From contig CALODJ010000006.1 of the NCBI GenBank assembly GCA_942492025.1, forward strand, positions 620,001-684,000: DNA of 64,000 nt. The letters are read 5' to 3'. The DNA is from JABDQW01 sp942492025. GTDB taxonomy: Bacteria; Pseudomonadota; Gammaproteobacteria; SZUA-229. The notes beneath the pieces are model-generated. The model saw only the letters and a program-made list of their open reading frames with translations. It was not told the DNA's origin and made no database searches. The position numbers and the translations under genes were made by a program. Position 1 is the stretch's first letter, and the number at the start of each line of letters is the position of its first letter. Shown piece by piece: positions 54,900-63,600 of this stretch.

Positions 54900-56474
54900 G
54901 TGACGTTCCATAAACTTCAACAAAGATTGCATGCGATCGAAACATCTGGGTTTGTTAATACCCTGTCAGGATCTTTGGTTGGGCTGGAAAAAGAGTGTTT
55001 GCGCGTTGCAGAAACAGGGGGGATTTCGCAGACAAGGCATCCACGGTCACTGGGCTCGCCATTGACCAATCCCTTCATCACAACAGATTTTTCTGAAGCA
55101 CTGCTTGAGTTTATTACGCCTCCGTGTCATTCGATTAAAACGGCGCTGGATTTTTTGAACGATCTGCAGGTTTTCGTGTATTCAAAATTAAGCGAGGAAA
55201 TCCTCTGGGCCACGAGTATGCCCTGTGTCGTTGAAAGTGGTGACAGTATCCCCATTGCACAGTATGGTAAATCCAATGCCGGCAAGATGAAGACCGTGTA
55301 TCGTCGCGGCCTGGGATATAGATATGGCCGCACAATGCAGGTCATCGCAGGCGTTCATTTCAACTACTCATTTTCTGAAAGTTTCTGGACGATGTACCAG
55401 CAGATTGAGAACGACGATCAGCAGCAGCAAGCCTTTATATCGGAGCGATACATGGGGCTGATCAGAAATATACTGCGCCACGGCTGGTTAATTCCGTATC
55501 TATTCGGCGCCTCGCCCGCTGTGTGTAAATCCTTCCTGCATGGCAAACCATCCATATTGACCGCTTTCAATGAGAACACGGCTTATGAGCCCTATGCTAC
55601 ATCGTTACGCATGGGTGATATTGGTTATACCAACAACAAGGAAAGTATGGCGGGGATCAAAGCAAATTATGACAGTCTCGATGAGTACATCGATAGCCTG
55701 CGCTGTGCGATTAATACACCTTTTGATGAGTATGAGGAAATTGGGGTTAAAGTTGACAATGAGTATCGTCAGCTCAATGCAAATATTCTGCAAATCGAAA
55801 ACGAATACTACAGTACAGTCCGCCCTAAGCAACTGCTGAACAATAACGAAATGCCGGTCAATGCACTCAAACAGCGTGGCATCCGATATGTCGAAATAAG
55901 GTCAATAGACGTCAATGCGTTTGACCCACTCGGCATCAATGAGGAACAGCTGTATTTTTTGGAGATCTTCGTACTGTTTTGCCTGTTGCAACGCAGCCCT
56001 GTATTAACAGCAAATGAAATGGACGAAATAGATATGAACCTTGTGCAGGTTGCGCACATGGGACGAGAGCCCGGTACAACTCTGGCGCGCAATGATGAAG
56101 CGGTTGAGTTGAAACAATGGGCGGATGAACTGCTGAGAGCAATGCAGGGTGTCGCACATTTACTCGACAAAGCGCATCAGTGCAAGTCTTATACTGAAAG
56201 TCTCGAAAGGCAGCAGGCGTGTGCGCTCGACCCTGAACAGACAACATCGGCAAGAATGTTGAATGAAATGCGCAAACACCACGAAGGCTTTTTTCACTTT
56301 GCAAGACGCATGTCAATGCAACACTGCCGCTACTTTAGTTCGTTGACGCTGTGCGAAGAAAGAGAGCAATTGTTTGAGCAGGCTGCTATTGATTCACATG
56401 CTGAACAGATGCGTATTGAATCGAGTGACTCCGTTGAATTTGAAGAGTTTCTCAAAAACTATTTTTCGCAGTAG
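54900..56474 (+). CDS. gshA: Glutamate-cysteine ligase (E. coli type)
   Basis: First and rate-limiting step of glutathione synthesis. The N-terminal half has the GLEKECLRV and TDFSEALLEFITPP motifs of the proteobacterial GshA family, and RYVEIRSIDVNAFDPLGI lies in the ATP/glutamate site. At 524 residues it is full length. It starts at a GTG (54900). Its stop codon TAG is also the first three bases of the solo palindrome that follows. Confidence 0.97.
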   Translation: MTFHKLQQRLHAIETSGFVNTLSGSLVGLEKECLRVAETGGISQTRHPRSLGSPLTNPFITTDFSEALLEFITPPCHSIKTALDFLNDLQVFVYSKLSEEILWATSMPCVVESGDSIPIAQYGKSNAGKMKTVYRRGLGYRYGRTMQVIAGVHFNYSFSESFWTMYQQIENDDQQQQAFISERYMGLIRNILRHGWLIPYLFGASPAVCKSFLHGKPSILTAFNENTAYEPYATSLRMGDIGYTNNKESMAGIKANYDSLDEYIDSLRCAINTPFDEYEEIGVKVDNEYRQLNANILQIENEYYSTVRPKQLLNNNEMPVNALKQRGIRYVEIRSIDVNAFDPLGINEEQLYFLEIFVLFCLLQRSPVLTANEMDEIDMNLVQVAHMGREPGTTLARNDEAVELKQWADELLRAMQGVAHLLDKAHQCKSYTESLERQQACALDPEQTTSARMLNEMRKHHEGFFHFARRMSMQHCRYFSSLTLCEEREQLFEQAAIDSHAEQMRIESSDSVEFEEFLKNYFSQ

Positions 56475-56512
56475 CCCGCCTATCTCGCCACCTGGTGGGA
56501 TGTGCGGGTTAG
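56472..56512 (+). repeat. Solo terminal palindrome of the composite repeat
   Basis: A 41-bp hairpin, TAGCCCGCCTATCTCGCCA then CCTGGTGGGATGTGCGGGTT, corresponds to the two outer arms of the composite repeat joined without the core. It starts at the gshA stop codon and may act as a transcript-end structure. A further degenerate right-end fragment lies at 51307-51328 (GGTGAAAAATCCGGGCTA). Confidence 0.75.
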
Positions 56513-56549
56513 CCCCGATGTCAAACTAATCAGACTCTGATAAACACTG

Positions 56550-56780
56550 GTGAATCATATGCTTAAGTGGATTGATCGGCTGCCTGTAAAGGCGCTGTTG
56601 GTGGTTGCGGTTTTTTTTGCACTGGCACCATTTCAGCCTGAACCGCATTTGTTTGAAAAACTCAGGATGCTATATCATGGTGAATTGACCCGTCCAATTG
56701 ATATCTTTGATCTATTTTTACACAGTTTGCCATTGCTATTACTGGCTATTCGCCTGATTAGAATTAGAATCAATAAATGA
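56550..56780 (+). CDS. Small two-helix membrane protein, unknown
   Basis: A 76-residue protein with two hydrophobic helices (about 17-28 and 58-70) separated by a polar stretch with FQPEPHLFEKLRML. I do not recognise the function. The likely start is the ATG at 56559 or the one at 56550. Its end overlaps the start of the next gene by ATGA, which is good evidence that it is expressed. Confidence 0.65.
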   Translation: MNHMLKWIDRLPVKALLVVAVFFALAPFQPEPHLFEKLRMLYHGELTRPIDIFDLFLHSLPLLLLAIRLIRIRINK

Positions 56781-57463
56781 TCAAGTTGTGTGGTTATCTA
56801 CTCTATTTGTTTTCTAGCCTCATGGTTGTTCCGGCAATGGCGAGCGACGTCGATGATGCTGTTGAGGCGATGCGTGCCGGCAATTTTGCTGAGGCCTATT
56901 GTGTACTGAAGCCCTATGCAGAAGCGGGGGATCCTGAAGCACAATATAACATCGGCTGGATGTACCTCAATGGCTATGGTCTCGCGATGAATGACAGCCG
57001 GGCACTCGAATGGTGGAAAAAGGCTTCTGACCAGGGCTATACCGATGCGAGTTTTTCGATTGCCATGTTGTACAGCCTGGGTGAAGGGAAAGTTGAAAAG
57101 GATATCAACAAGGCGATTGACTATTACCTGATGGCTGTTGAAGATGGCCATGACGATGCCCTTATGATTATCAGGTCCATGCTTGCCAGAAATGACCGGG
57201 CTATCAGTCATCGCAAGCAGGAAATCATTCGAACCTACGGTTACATACTGGGGCCTTTGTTTGATGTAAAGGTCAAGCGTGCCAATGCGCGCCAGCAACC
57301 ATCACTGAACAGTGAAATTGTTATGGTGCTGGAAACAGGCGCGACGATGGTTGAGCTCTCTGTAAAAGGTAAATGGTTGCAGGCCGGCCTGCTGGAAAGT
57401 GGAGAAATTGTCTGGATATACAAGTCTCTGCTGCAACCTCATGCATTGATCGATAATAGCTAA
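56777..57463 (+). CDS. Secreted Sel1-repeat and SH3-domain protein
   Basis: A 228-residue protein. The signal peptide (about 1-22, ending AMAS) is followed by Sel1-like repeats (about 40-120, with AEAGDPEAQYNIGWMYLNGY and TDASFSIAMLYSLGEG). A C-terminal bacterial SH3 domain (about 158-222) contains VKRANARQQPSL and GKWLQA. Such architecture suits a periplasmic scaffold that may bind cell wall; no partner is known. The stop codon TAA is the left end of repeat copy 3. Confidence 0.8.
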   Translation: MIKLCGYLLYLFSSLMVVPAMASDVDDAVEAMRAGNFAEAYCVLKPYAEAGDPEAQYNIGWMYLNGYGLAMNDSRALEWWKKASDQGYTDASFSIAMLYSLGEGKVEKDINKAIDYYLMAVEDGHDDALMIIRSMLARNDRAISHRKQEIIRTYGYILGPLFDVKVKRANARQQPSLNSEIVMVLETGATMVELSVKGKWLQAGLLESGEIVWIYKSLLQPHALIDNS

Positions 57464-57708
57464 CCCGCATTTCTCACCAGGATCACGGGAGCAGGCGCAG
57501 GATTCGTGTTCGTAAGCGCCACTCTGGAGCGAAAAGCGTAGCAATAGCTACGGTTTGAGTGAAGAGCAAGCTTACGGACACGAAGGCTAGCCTGAACCGT
57601 GATAGGCATGCTTGAATAACACACTGTTTTTTTGATCATCCGAGTTTCACTCCACAAAACCAATGCCTTACCAGTATTCCACGCCGCCTGGTGAGAAATG
57701 CGGGCTAG
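57461..57708 (+). repeat. Composite palindromic repeat, copy 3 (uninterrupted)
   Basis: A 248-bp copy very close to copy 1, from TAACCCGCATTTCTCACC to GGTGAGAAATGCGGGCTAG. It has the TTCGTGTTCGTAAGC/GCTTACGGACACGAA arms (14 of 15 match) and the CGTAGC-AATA-GCTACG hairpin. It lies between two convergent genes and gives the stop codons of both: TAA of the Sel1 gene on the left and CTA of the transglycosylase on the right. Bases 57705-57717 look like another truncated left end abutting it. Confidence 0.9.
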
Positions 57709-58262
57709 CCCGCATTACCCATCAATCGCTTGATTCTGCCGACGTAACCCCGGGTTTCGCGGGGTAGATACGGTTTCACCGTTGTCCACAATAGTGCGTC
57801 GGTTTGTAGTTTTCTCGATACATTAAGGATAGTGCCGTAACCAGCGTTGTAGCTGGCGAGTGCGAGATAGAGCCTGTCCTGCTCGGGCGTTTTTGGGAAT
57901 TTGGTATACAGCAGACGGTCATAATAGATGCCCGCGGCAATATTCCAGCGCGGTTTGTTTACTTCGGCGAAATGCGGGTTTGCGTCATTAATTTCCTTGA
58001 AAGTATCCGGCATGATTTGCATCAGGCCAATCGCGCCTACGGAGCTAACAGCATTTGCGTTCAAGCCGGATTCGGCAATCGCCTGAGCTTTGAACCACTG
58101 CCAGTTGAATAATGGTCCAAAATAGCGTTTGCTGTATTTTCGAAAATGGCGGTCATATTCATCAGTCCATCTTTCGGAATCAACGGTGTAATCATTTATC
58201 GCAAATACTGTAGATATACAGAATAGAGTGATAATCAGCAGGAAAGCCCGGTCAAGCCACAT
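57705..58262 (-). CDS. Lytic transglycosylase (SLT domain)
   Basis: A 185-residue secreted protein with a signal peptide (about 1-21) and an SLT-type goose lysozyme fold. The catalytic Glu is in AIAESGLNANAVSS, followed by GAIGLMQIMPDT and ALASYNAGYGTILN. It cleaves peptidoglycan with formation of anhydromuropeptides. Its last codons (GNAG) and stop come from repeat-end sequence, so the original C-terminus may have been replaced. Confidence 0.9.
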   Translation of the reverse strand: MWLDRAFLLIITLFCISTVFAINDYTVDSERWTDEYDRHFRKYSKRYFGPLFNWQWFKAQAIAESGLNANAVSSVGAIGLMQIMPDTFKEINDANPHFAEVNKPRWNIAAGIYYDRLLYTKFPKTPEQDRLYLALASYNAGYGTILNVSRKLQTDALLWTTVKPYLPRETRGYVGRIKRLMGNAG

Positions 58263-58286
58263 TGCTGCAAGGATCCAAACGCCTGT

Positions 58287-58517
58287 TCAGCTGAGACCGA
58301 GGCCAATAACCAGCCCCAGTGCGGTGCCCACGCCAATAAACAGGCCCATGACCATGAGGCCAACAGCGATGTTGCCTTTTCCGAGTTCGTCGCTGATGTT
58401 GAAGCTGACAGTTTTGTTGAACATGCTGCATCCCAGCTTCATGAACAACAGGGTCAGTATACCGCCTAAAACAACATACAGAAAATTCAGAACAATGGGG
58501 TCAAGATGAGATGACAT
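58287..58517 (-). CDS. Small DUF350-like membrane protein
   Basis: A 76-residue protein with two long hydrophobic helices (about 9-28 and 50-74) and the GKGNIAVGLMVMGLFIG pattern typical of DUF350. Full DUF350 proteins have two such units; this has one. Function is unknown. It is 24 bp upstream of the transglycosylase start, on the same strand. Confidence 0.65.
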   Translation of the reverse strand: MSSHLDPIVLNFLYVVLGGILTLLFMKLGCSMFNKTVSFNISDELGKGNIAVGLMVMGLFIGVGTALGLVIGLGLS

Positions 58518-58560
58518 TCATTTCCTCCTCTGATTCTGTATCTAGTATAGCCGAGGATGC

Positions 58561-58866
58561 TCAGTTCTTGCTGCCTCCCTCGCACAGAGGAGATTCGGCG
58601 ACCTTGCCCTTGTCAAACCATTCTTCCATGGTCAGCGTGTGCAGTGCCAGCGCATGGATGCCGCTGTTGAGTTCCTGTTGGAGTGCATTGTTCACCATGC
58701 GGTGGCGCGCAATGAGCATTTTACCCTTGAATTCATCGCTGACTATGACCACTTTAAAATGTGATTCGGATCCTTGCGGCACATTGTGCATATGGCTTTC
58801 ATTGATAACCTCAAGATGCGCTGGTGAAAGGGCGTTTTTGAGTTTTTGGGTGATCGTTTCTTGCAT
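58561..58866 (-). CDS. BolA family protein
   Basis: A protein of about 101 residues with the BolA fold: the IxxKLxxAL start, the HFKVVIVSDEFKGKMLIARHR core with its conserved His, and ALHTLTMEEW. BolA proteins pair with monothiol glutaredoxins and affect iron-sulfur trafficking and morphology. In many relatives a short BolA (ibaG) lies between mlaB and murA; it is not there, so this is the only BolA in the window. The start is at the ATG at 58866 or the one two codons upstream. Confidence 0.88.
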   Translation of the reverse strand: MQETITQKLKNALSPAHLEVINESHMHNVPQGSESHFKVVIVSDEFKGKMLIARHRMVNNALQQELNSGIHALALHTLTMEEWFDKGKVAESPLCEGGSKN

Positions 58867-58978
58867 GTTCATGAGATTATGTTATCACGCCACGAGCTTG
58901 AGTTTGTATGGCCTGCCAGGCCCGAGCTGGATTGAATGATATTCATAAATATTTCAATAGCATATGGTGCTTTTGTGG

Positions 58979-59383
58979 TTAAAAAAAATACCCTGCGAGG
59001 TCGCCAAAACCCCAGATCAGGGTACCGATAACCAGCAGATACAGGCCGCGCAGACCATTTTCCCAGATGTCTTCATCAAGGCTGCGTGAGCGCTCCAGCG
59101 TAGCGCGCTTGATTTCTTCAGCATAATCCCGATGAAAGTTCTGCCTGTGACGGTGTCGGCGTGTCCTTAATCTTCGGCTGTTTTCTATGATCTGACTGGA
59201 TGTCAGAAAGATGCCAATGACGACAATGATTGAACCGGAACGTGCGAACCAGGACCAGTCATCTCGATCAATGCTGAACACAACGCCTAAAATAAAAACG
59301 GCAAGGCTGAATAATGAGGCTCGGGCAGTTGAAAGCGTGAGGTGTTTTTTTGATGCCGGTCTATTTTCCGGTATCTGCCGCAT
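58979..59383 (-). CDS. Uncharacterised inner-membrane protein
   Basis: A 134-residue protein with three hydrophobic helices (about 21-40, 45-62 and 112-130) and a basic, Arg/His-rich middle (about 70-95). I do not recognise a family. The ATG at 59383 lies 8 bp after the bpt stop; the longer frame from 59455 overlaps bpt. Position and spacing suggest that it is co-transcribed with bpt. Confidence 0.6.
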   Translation of the reverse strand: MRQIPENRPASKKHLTLSTARASLFSLAVFILGVVFSIDRDDWSWFARSGSIIVVIGIFLTSSQIIENSRRLRTRRHRHRQNFHRDYAEEIKRATLERSRSLDEDIWENGLRGLYLLVIGTLIWGFGDLAGYFF

Positions 59384-59390
59384 AGCCGAA

Positions 59391-60119
59391 TCACCGCGTA
59401 GCACTGAATTGACTCCGGTGATAATCCTGCCAATGATTGTCAATGAACACTTCAAGTGGCTGGAAGTATTGTTTGTATATCATTTTACTGCTGCCGTGAA
59501 TCAGATAACCAAGATAGAGATGTTCAGCGCCCATATGCCTTGTTTGCTCGATCATTTTGAGGATACAGAAGGTACCGAGGCCTCGCGTTGATAATTCAGG
59601 CTGGAAGAAACTGTATACCGCAGAAAGCCCGGAATAGACACGGTCGCATACTGCCACCGCTAGTAGCTGGTCGTGTTCCCTGACCTCGAAAAACGATGTG
59701 TTGCTCCATTTGCTGTAAAGAAACTGCATGTAATCTTCGGGCGTGGGATTGGCCATATTGCCGTCAGCATGACGTGCATTAATGTATCGCCGGTAGAGAT
59801 CGAAGTGCTCGTTTCTGTAACCTGCTTCCCGCTGGTGTAGCGTGCAGTCGCTGTTGGTTTTCAGGCAACGCCGCTGGCTACGATTGGGTGAGAAATTGTC
59901 GACTGGAATGCGGCAGGGGATGCATTCAGTGCAATTTGTGCAGTGTGGGCGGTAGGTGTGGCTGCCGCTGCGCCGATAGCCCAGCTCGATCAGCTGGCTG
60001 TACAACTGCATATTCATTGGTACTCGTGGATCGGGCACAAGATTCGTCGCCCGTTGATCCGGCAGATAGCCACATTCGTGCTCTGTTGTCAGATACAGAC
60101 TGATTTTCAGTGAGCTCAT
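59391..60119 (-). CDS. bpt: Aspartate/glutamate leucyltransferase
   Basis: N-end rule transferase of the ATE family that adds leucine to N-terminal Asp or Glu, marking proteins for ClpAP/ClpS. At about 242 residues it has the C-terminal GNAT-like fold and the N-terminal Cys cluster CTNCTECIPCRIP. The end HLYLGYLIHGSSKMIYKQYFQP is typical. aat (leucyl/phenylalanyl transferase) is often the neighbour but is not seen. The start is 35 bp from repeat copy 4, which lies between it and metH. Confidence 0.93.
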   Translation of the reverse strand: MSSLKISLYLTTEHECGYLPDQRATNLVPDPRVPMNMQLYSQLIELGYRRSGSHTYRPHCTNCTECIPCRIPVDNFSPNRSQRRCLKTNSDCTLHQREAGYRNEHFDLYRRYINARHADGNMANPTPEDYMQFLYSKWSNTSFFEVREHDQLLAVAVCDRVYSGLSAVYSFFQPELSTRGLGTFCILKMIEQTRHMGAEHLYLGYLIHGSSKMIYKQYFQPLEVFIDNHWQDYHRSQFSATR

Positions 60120-60153
60120 GATCAAATCATACCACCAGATTCGTTGAAAGCCA

Positions 60154-60567
60154 CTAACCCGTATTTCTCACCAGGATTGCGGGAGCAGGCGCAGGACGGA
60201 GCCCGCAGGTCTCACCAGATGGGCGAGCCCTCACTTGATCTTTGAATCCACAGCGCATTTTGCTCATTCGGCAATACACACGGTTATTCCACTCCATCGC
60301 AAAATGCGCTGCGAATCCAAATCTCAGCGTGATCATCTCGCCCCCTCGTAAGACCTGCGGGCTGGTGTTCGTAAGCGCCGCTCTGGAGCGAAAAGCGTAG
60401 CAATGGCTACGGTTTGAGTGAAGAGCAAGCTTACGGACACGAAGACTAGCCTGAACCGTGATAGGCACGCCCGAATAACACTCCGAATTTTTGATCATCC
60501 AAGTTTTGCTCAAGAGAACCAATGCCTTATCAGTATTCTGCGCCGCCTGGTGAGAAATGCGGGCTAA
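60154..60567 (+). repeat. Composite palindromic repeat, copy 4 (with nested type D element)
   Basis: A 414-bp copy from TAACCCGTATTTCTCACC to GGTGAGAAATGCGGGCTAA. A 164-bp palindrome (60200-60363) has entered near the left end, and the host sequence continues on its far side with TGTTCGTAAGCGCCG. It occupies the divergent region between bpt and metH. Apart from it the gap leaves only about 93 bp (60568-60659) before metH. Confidence 0.9.
60200..60363. repeat. Palindromic repeat, type D, nested in copy 4
   Basis: Its ends are AGCCCGCAGGTCTCAC and GTAAGACCTGCGGGCT, inverted with one mismatch. The centre has perfect 13-bp arms CAGCGCATTTTGC (60251-60263) and GCAAAATGCGCTG (60299-60311). It is unlike the type B insert in copy 2. 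I see no other copy in the window. Confidence 0.8.
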
Positions 60568-60659
60568 CTGCAATTTGCGGGTTATGGTGGCCGCTGATAC
60601 CAGGGTCGCTTGCAACTGCTGTTATAATGCAGTGTTTAAATCCGAGTCTGCTTGAGATC

Positions 60660-63600
60660 ATGTCACGAGAACAACGCCGGGCAAAGTTATTCGACTTGCT
60701 GAAACAACGTATTTTGATTCTGGACGGCGCCATGGGCACCATGATCCAGCGCTGTAATCTGGCAGAAGCTGATTATCGTGGAGAACGGTTTGCCGACTGG
60801 CCGCAGGACTTGAAGGGTAATAATGACTTGCTGGTGCTGACCAGGCCCGATGTCATTCGTGATATCCATAGTCGCTATCTCGAAGCGGGCGCCGATATTA
60901 TTGAGGCCAATACCTTCAACGCGACGCGCGTTGCTATGGCGGATTACGCCATGGAAGAGCTCAGCTATGAGATCAATGTGGCCGCAGCCAGACTGGCACG
61001 TGACACAGCAGATGCTGCCGAGACAGCGGAAAGGCCGTGTTTCGTTGCCGGTATTCTCGGGCCGACCAATCGCACCTGCTCGATATCACCGGATGTGAAT
61101 GATCCTGGTTTTCGTAATGTCACCTTCGAGCAGCTGGTCGAGGCCTACGCCGAATCAACCCGGGGGCTGATCGAGGGCGGTGCCGACATCATTCTGATCG
61201 AAACCATCTTCGATACCCTGAATGCGAAGGCAGCGATCTATGCGGTCAAACAGGTTTTCGACGAAGACGACGTCGAACTGCCGATCATGATCTCAGGCAC
61301 AATTACCGATCAGTCTGGCCGCACCCTGACGGGACAGGTCACCGAGGCCTTTTATAACTCACTGCGCCATGCCGAACCGATTTCGATCGGGCTCAACTGT
61401 GCGCTCGGTCCGGATGATCTGCGTCAGTACGTGGAAGAGATGTCACGCATCTCGCAGTATTATGTCTCGGCACATCCGAATGCAGGCTTGCCCAATGAAA
61501 TGGGCGGCTATGATCTGGGTGCGGATGACATGGCACGGGCGATTGCTGAATGGGCAGAGAGCGGTTTTCTAAACATTGTCGGTGGCTGTTGCGGCACCAC
61601 GCCCGATCATATACGCGCATTCGCCGAGGCAGTCAAAGACAAACCGCCCAGGCAATTGCCGCAGCTGCCCGTCGAGTGTCGTTTGTCGGGGCTGGAACCC
61701 TTTAATATTGGTGAGGATTCGCTGTTCATCAATGTGGGCGAGCGCACCAATGTTACCGGCTCGGCAAAATTCAAGCGTCTGATCAAGAATGAAGAGTATG
61801 AGGAGGCGCTGACGGTTGCGCTGCAGCAGGTTGAGGATGGCGCGCAGATCATCGACATCAACATGGATGAGGGCATGCTCGATTCCGAGGCGGTAATGAA
61901 GCGCTTCCTCAATCTGGTCGCAGCCGAGCCTGATATATCGCGCGTCCCCGTGATGATTGATTCATCAAAATGGGCCGTAATCGAGGCCGGCTTGCGCTGT
62001 ACCCAGGGTAAGGGCATTGTCAACTCGATCTCGTTGAAAGAAGGCGAACAGGCATTTATCGAACACGCCAGAAAAATTCGCCGTTACGGTGCGGCGGTTA
62101 TCGTAATGGCATTCGATGAACAGGGACAGGCTGACACCCTTGAGCGCAAAGTTGAGATATGTTCCCGTTCGTACCGGATTCTGACCGAGAATATCGGCTT
62201 TCCCGCGGAAGACATCATCTTCGATCCAAACATCTTCGCGGTAGCTACCGGCATTGAAGAGCACAACAATTATGCGGTTGATTTCATCGACGCAACGCGC
62301 AGGATCAAACAAACATTAGCCCATGCCCTGGTTTCAGGTGGCGTCTCCAATGTGTCATTTTCCTTTCGCGGCAACAACCCGGTACGCGAAGCCATTCACT
62401 CGGTATTTCTTTATCACGCTATTCGCGCCGGTATGGATATGGGCATCGTCAACGCAGGCCAGTTGGCGGTTTACGATGATTTGCCTGCGGAGCTGCGTGA
62501 AGCGGTAGAAGATGTCATTCTCAACAGAACAGAGCATGCCACTGACCGCCTGATCGACCTTGCACCTGCCTACATGGGAGATGGTACCGCTGTACATATC
62601 CGGGAAGACCAGGCATGGCGCGAAAAACCTGTAAATGACCGACTGGCCCATGCGTTGATCAAAGGTATCACCGAATACATCGAGGAAGACACGGAGGAGG
62701 CAAGGCGGCTGGCTGAACGGCCTTTGCGCGTCATTGAGGGGCCTTTGATGGATGGCATGAACATCGTCGGTGACCTGTTTGGTGAAGGCAAGATGTTCCT
62801 GCCGCAGGTGGTGAAATCGGCTCGGGTAATGAAAAAGGCCGTGGCCTATCTGATGCCGTACCTGGAGGCTGAAAAAGATGCAGCCAGCAGCAGTAGCAAC
62901 GGCAAGATCCTGATGGCGACCGTCAAAGGTGATGTGCATGATATCGGCAAAAATATCGTCGGCGTTGTCCTGCAATGCAACAACTATGAAGTGATTGACC
63001 TGGGTGTCATGGTGCCGGCTGAGAAGATTCTGCGCGAGGCGGAAAAACACCGGGTGGATATCATCGGGCTGTCAGGTTTGATCACACCGTCTCTGGATGA
63101 AATGGTCCACATGGCAGCGGAAATGCAACGATTGGGTCTGACTATACCTTTGCTGATCGGTGGTGCAACGACATCGCGTATTCATACCGCAGTGAAGATC
63201 GAACCAAAATATTCCAGTGCGGTTGTCTATGTGCCTGATGCTTCACGGGCTGTGGGCGTTGCCGGTGAACTGCTGAGTAAAGAGCGTGCTGCAGCTTATG
63301 TCAGTCGTATCAAGGATGAATACGCGCAAATGCGAGACGAGCGCGCGCAACGCCAATCGACGAAAAAAACCGTATCATTGCAGCAAGCGCGCGACAATGG
63401 TTTTGAAGATGACTGGGAAAACTATACTCCGCCAGTACCAACATTTCTTGGGCTGAAAACGTTCGATGGTTATGACCTGGAGGAATTGACTGATTTCATC
63501 GACTGGACACCGTTCTTTCATACCTGGGAGCTGGCCGGTAAGTACCCCAAGATACTGGATGATGAGGTCGTCGGCGAACAGGCGAGGCATTTATTCGCGG

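Noticed and set aside
60568..60659. Cobalamin riboswitch before metH
   Set aside because: Only 92 bp remain between the repeat and metH, and no B12-box-like sequence is seen.
62355..63050. Long minus-strand frame inside metH
   Set aside because: metH on the plus strand is unmistakable, with its zinc and cobalamin ligands in place. The reverse frame has no similarity to known families.
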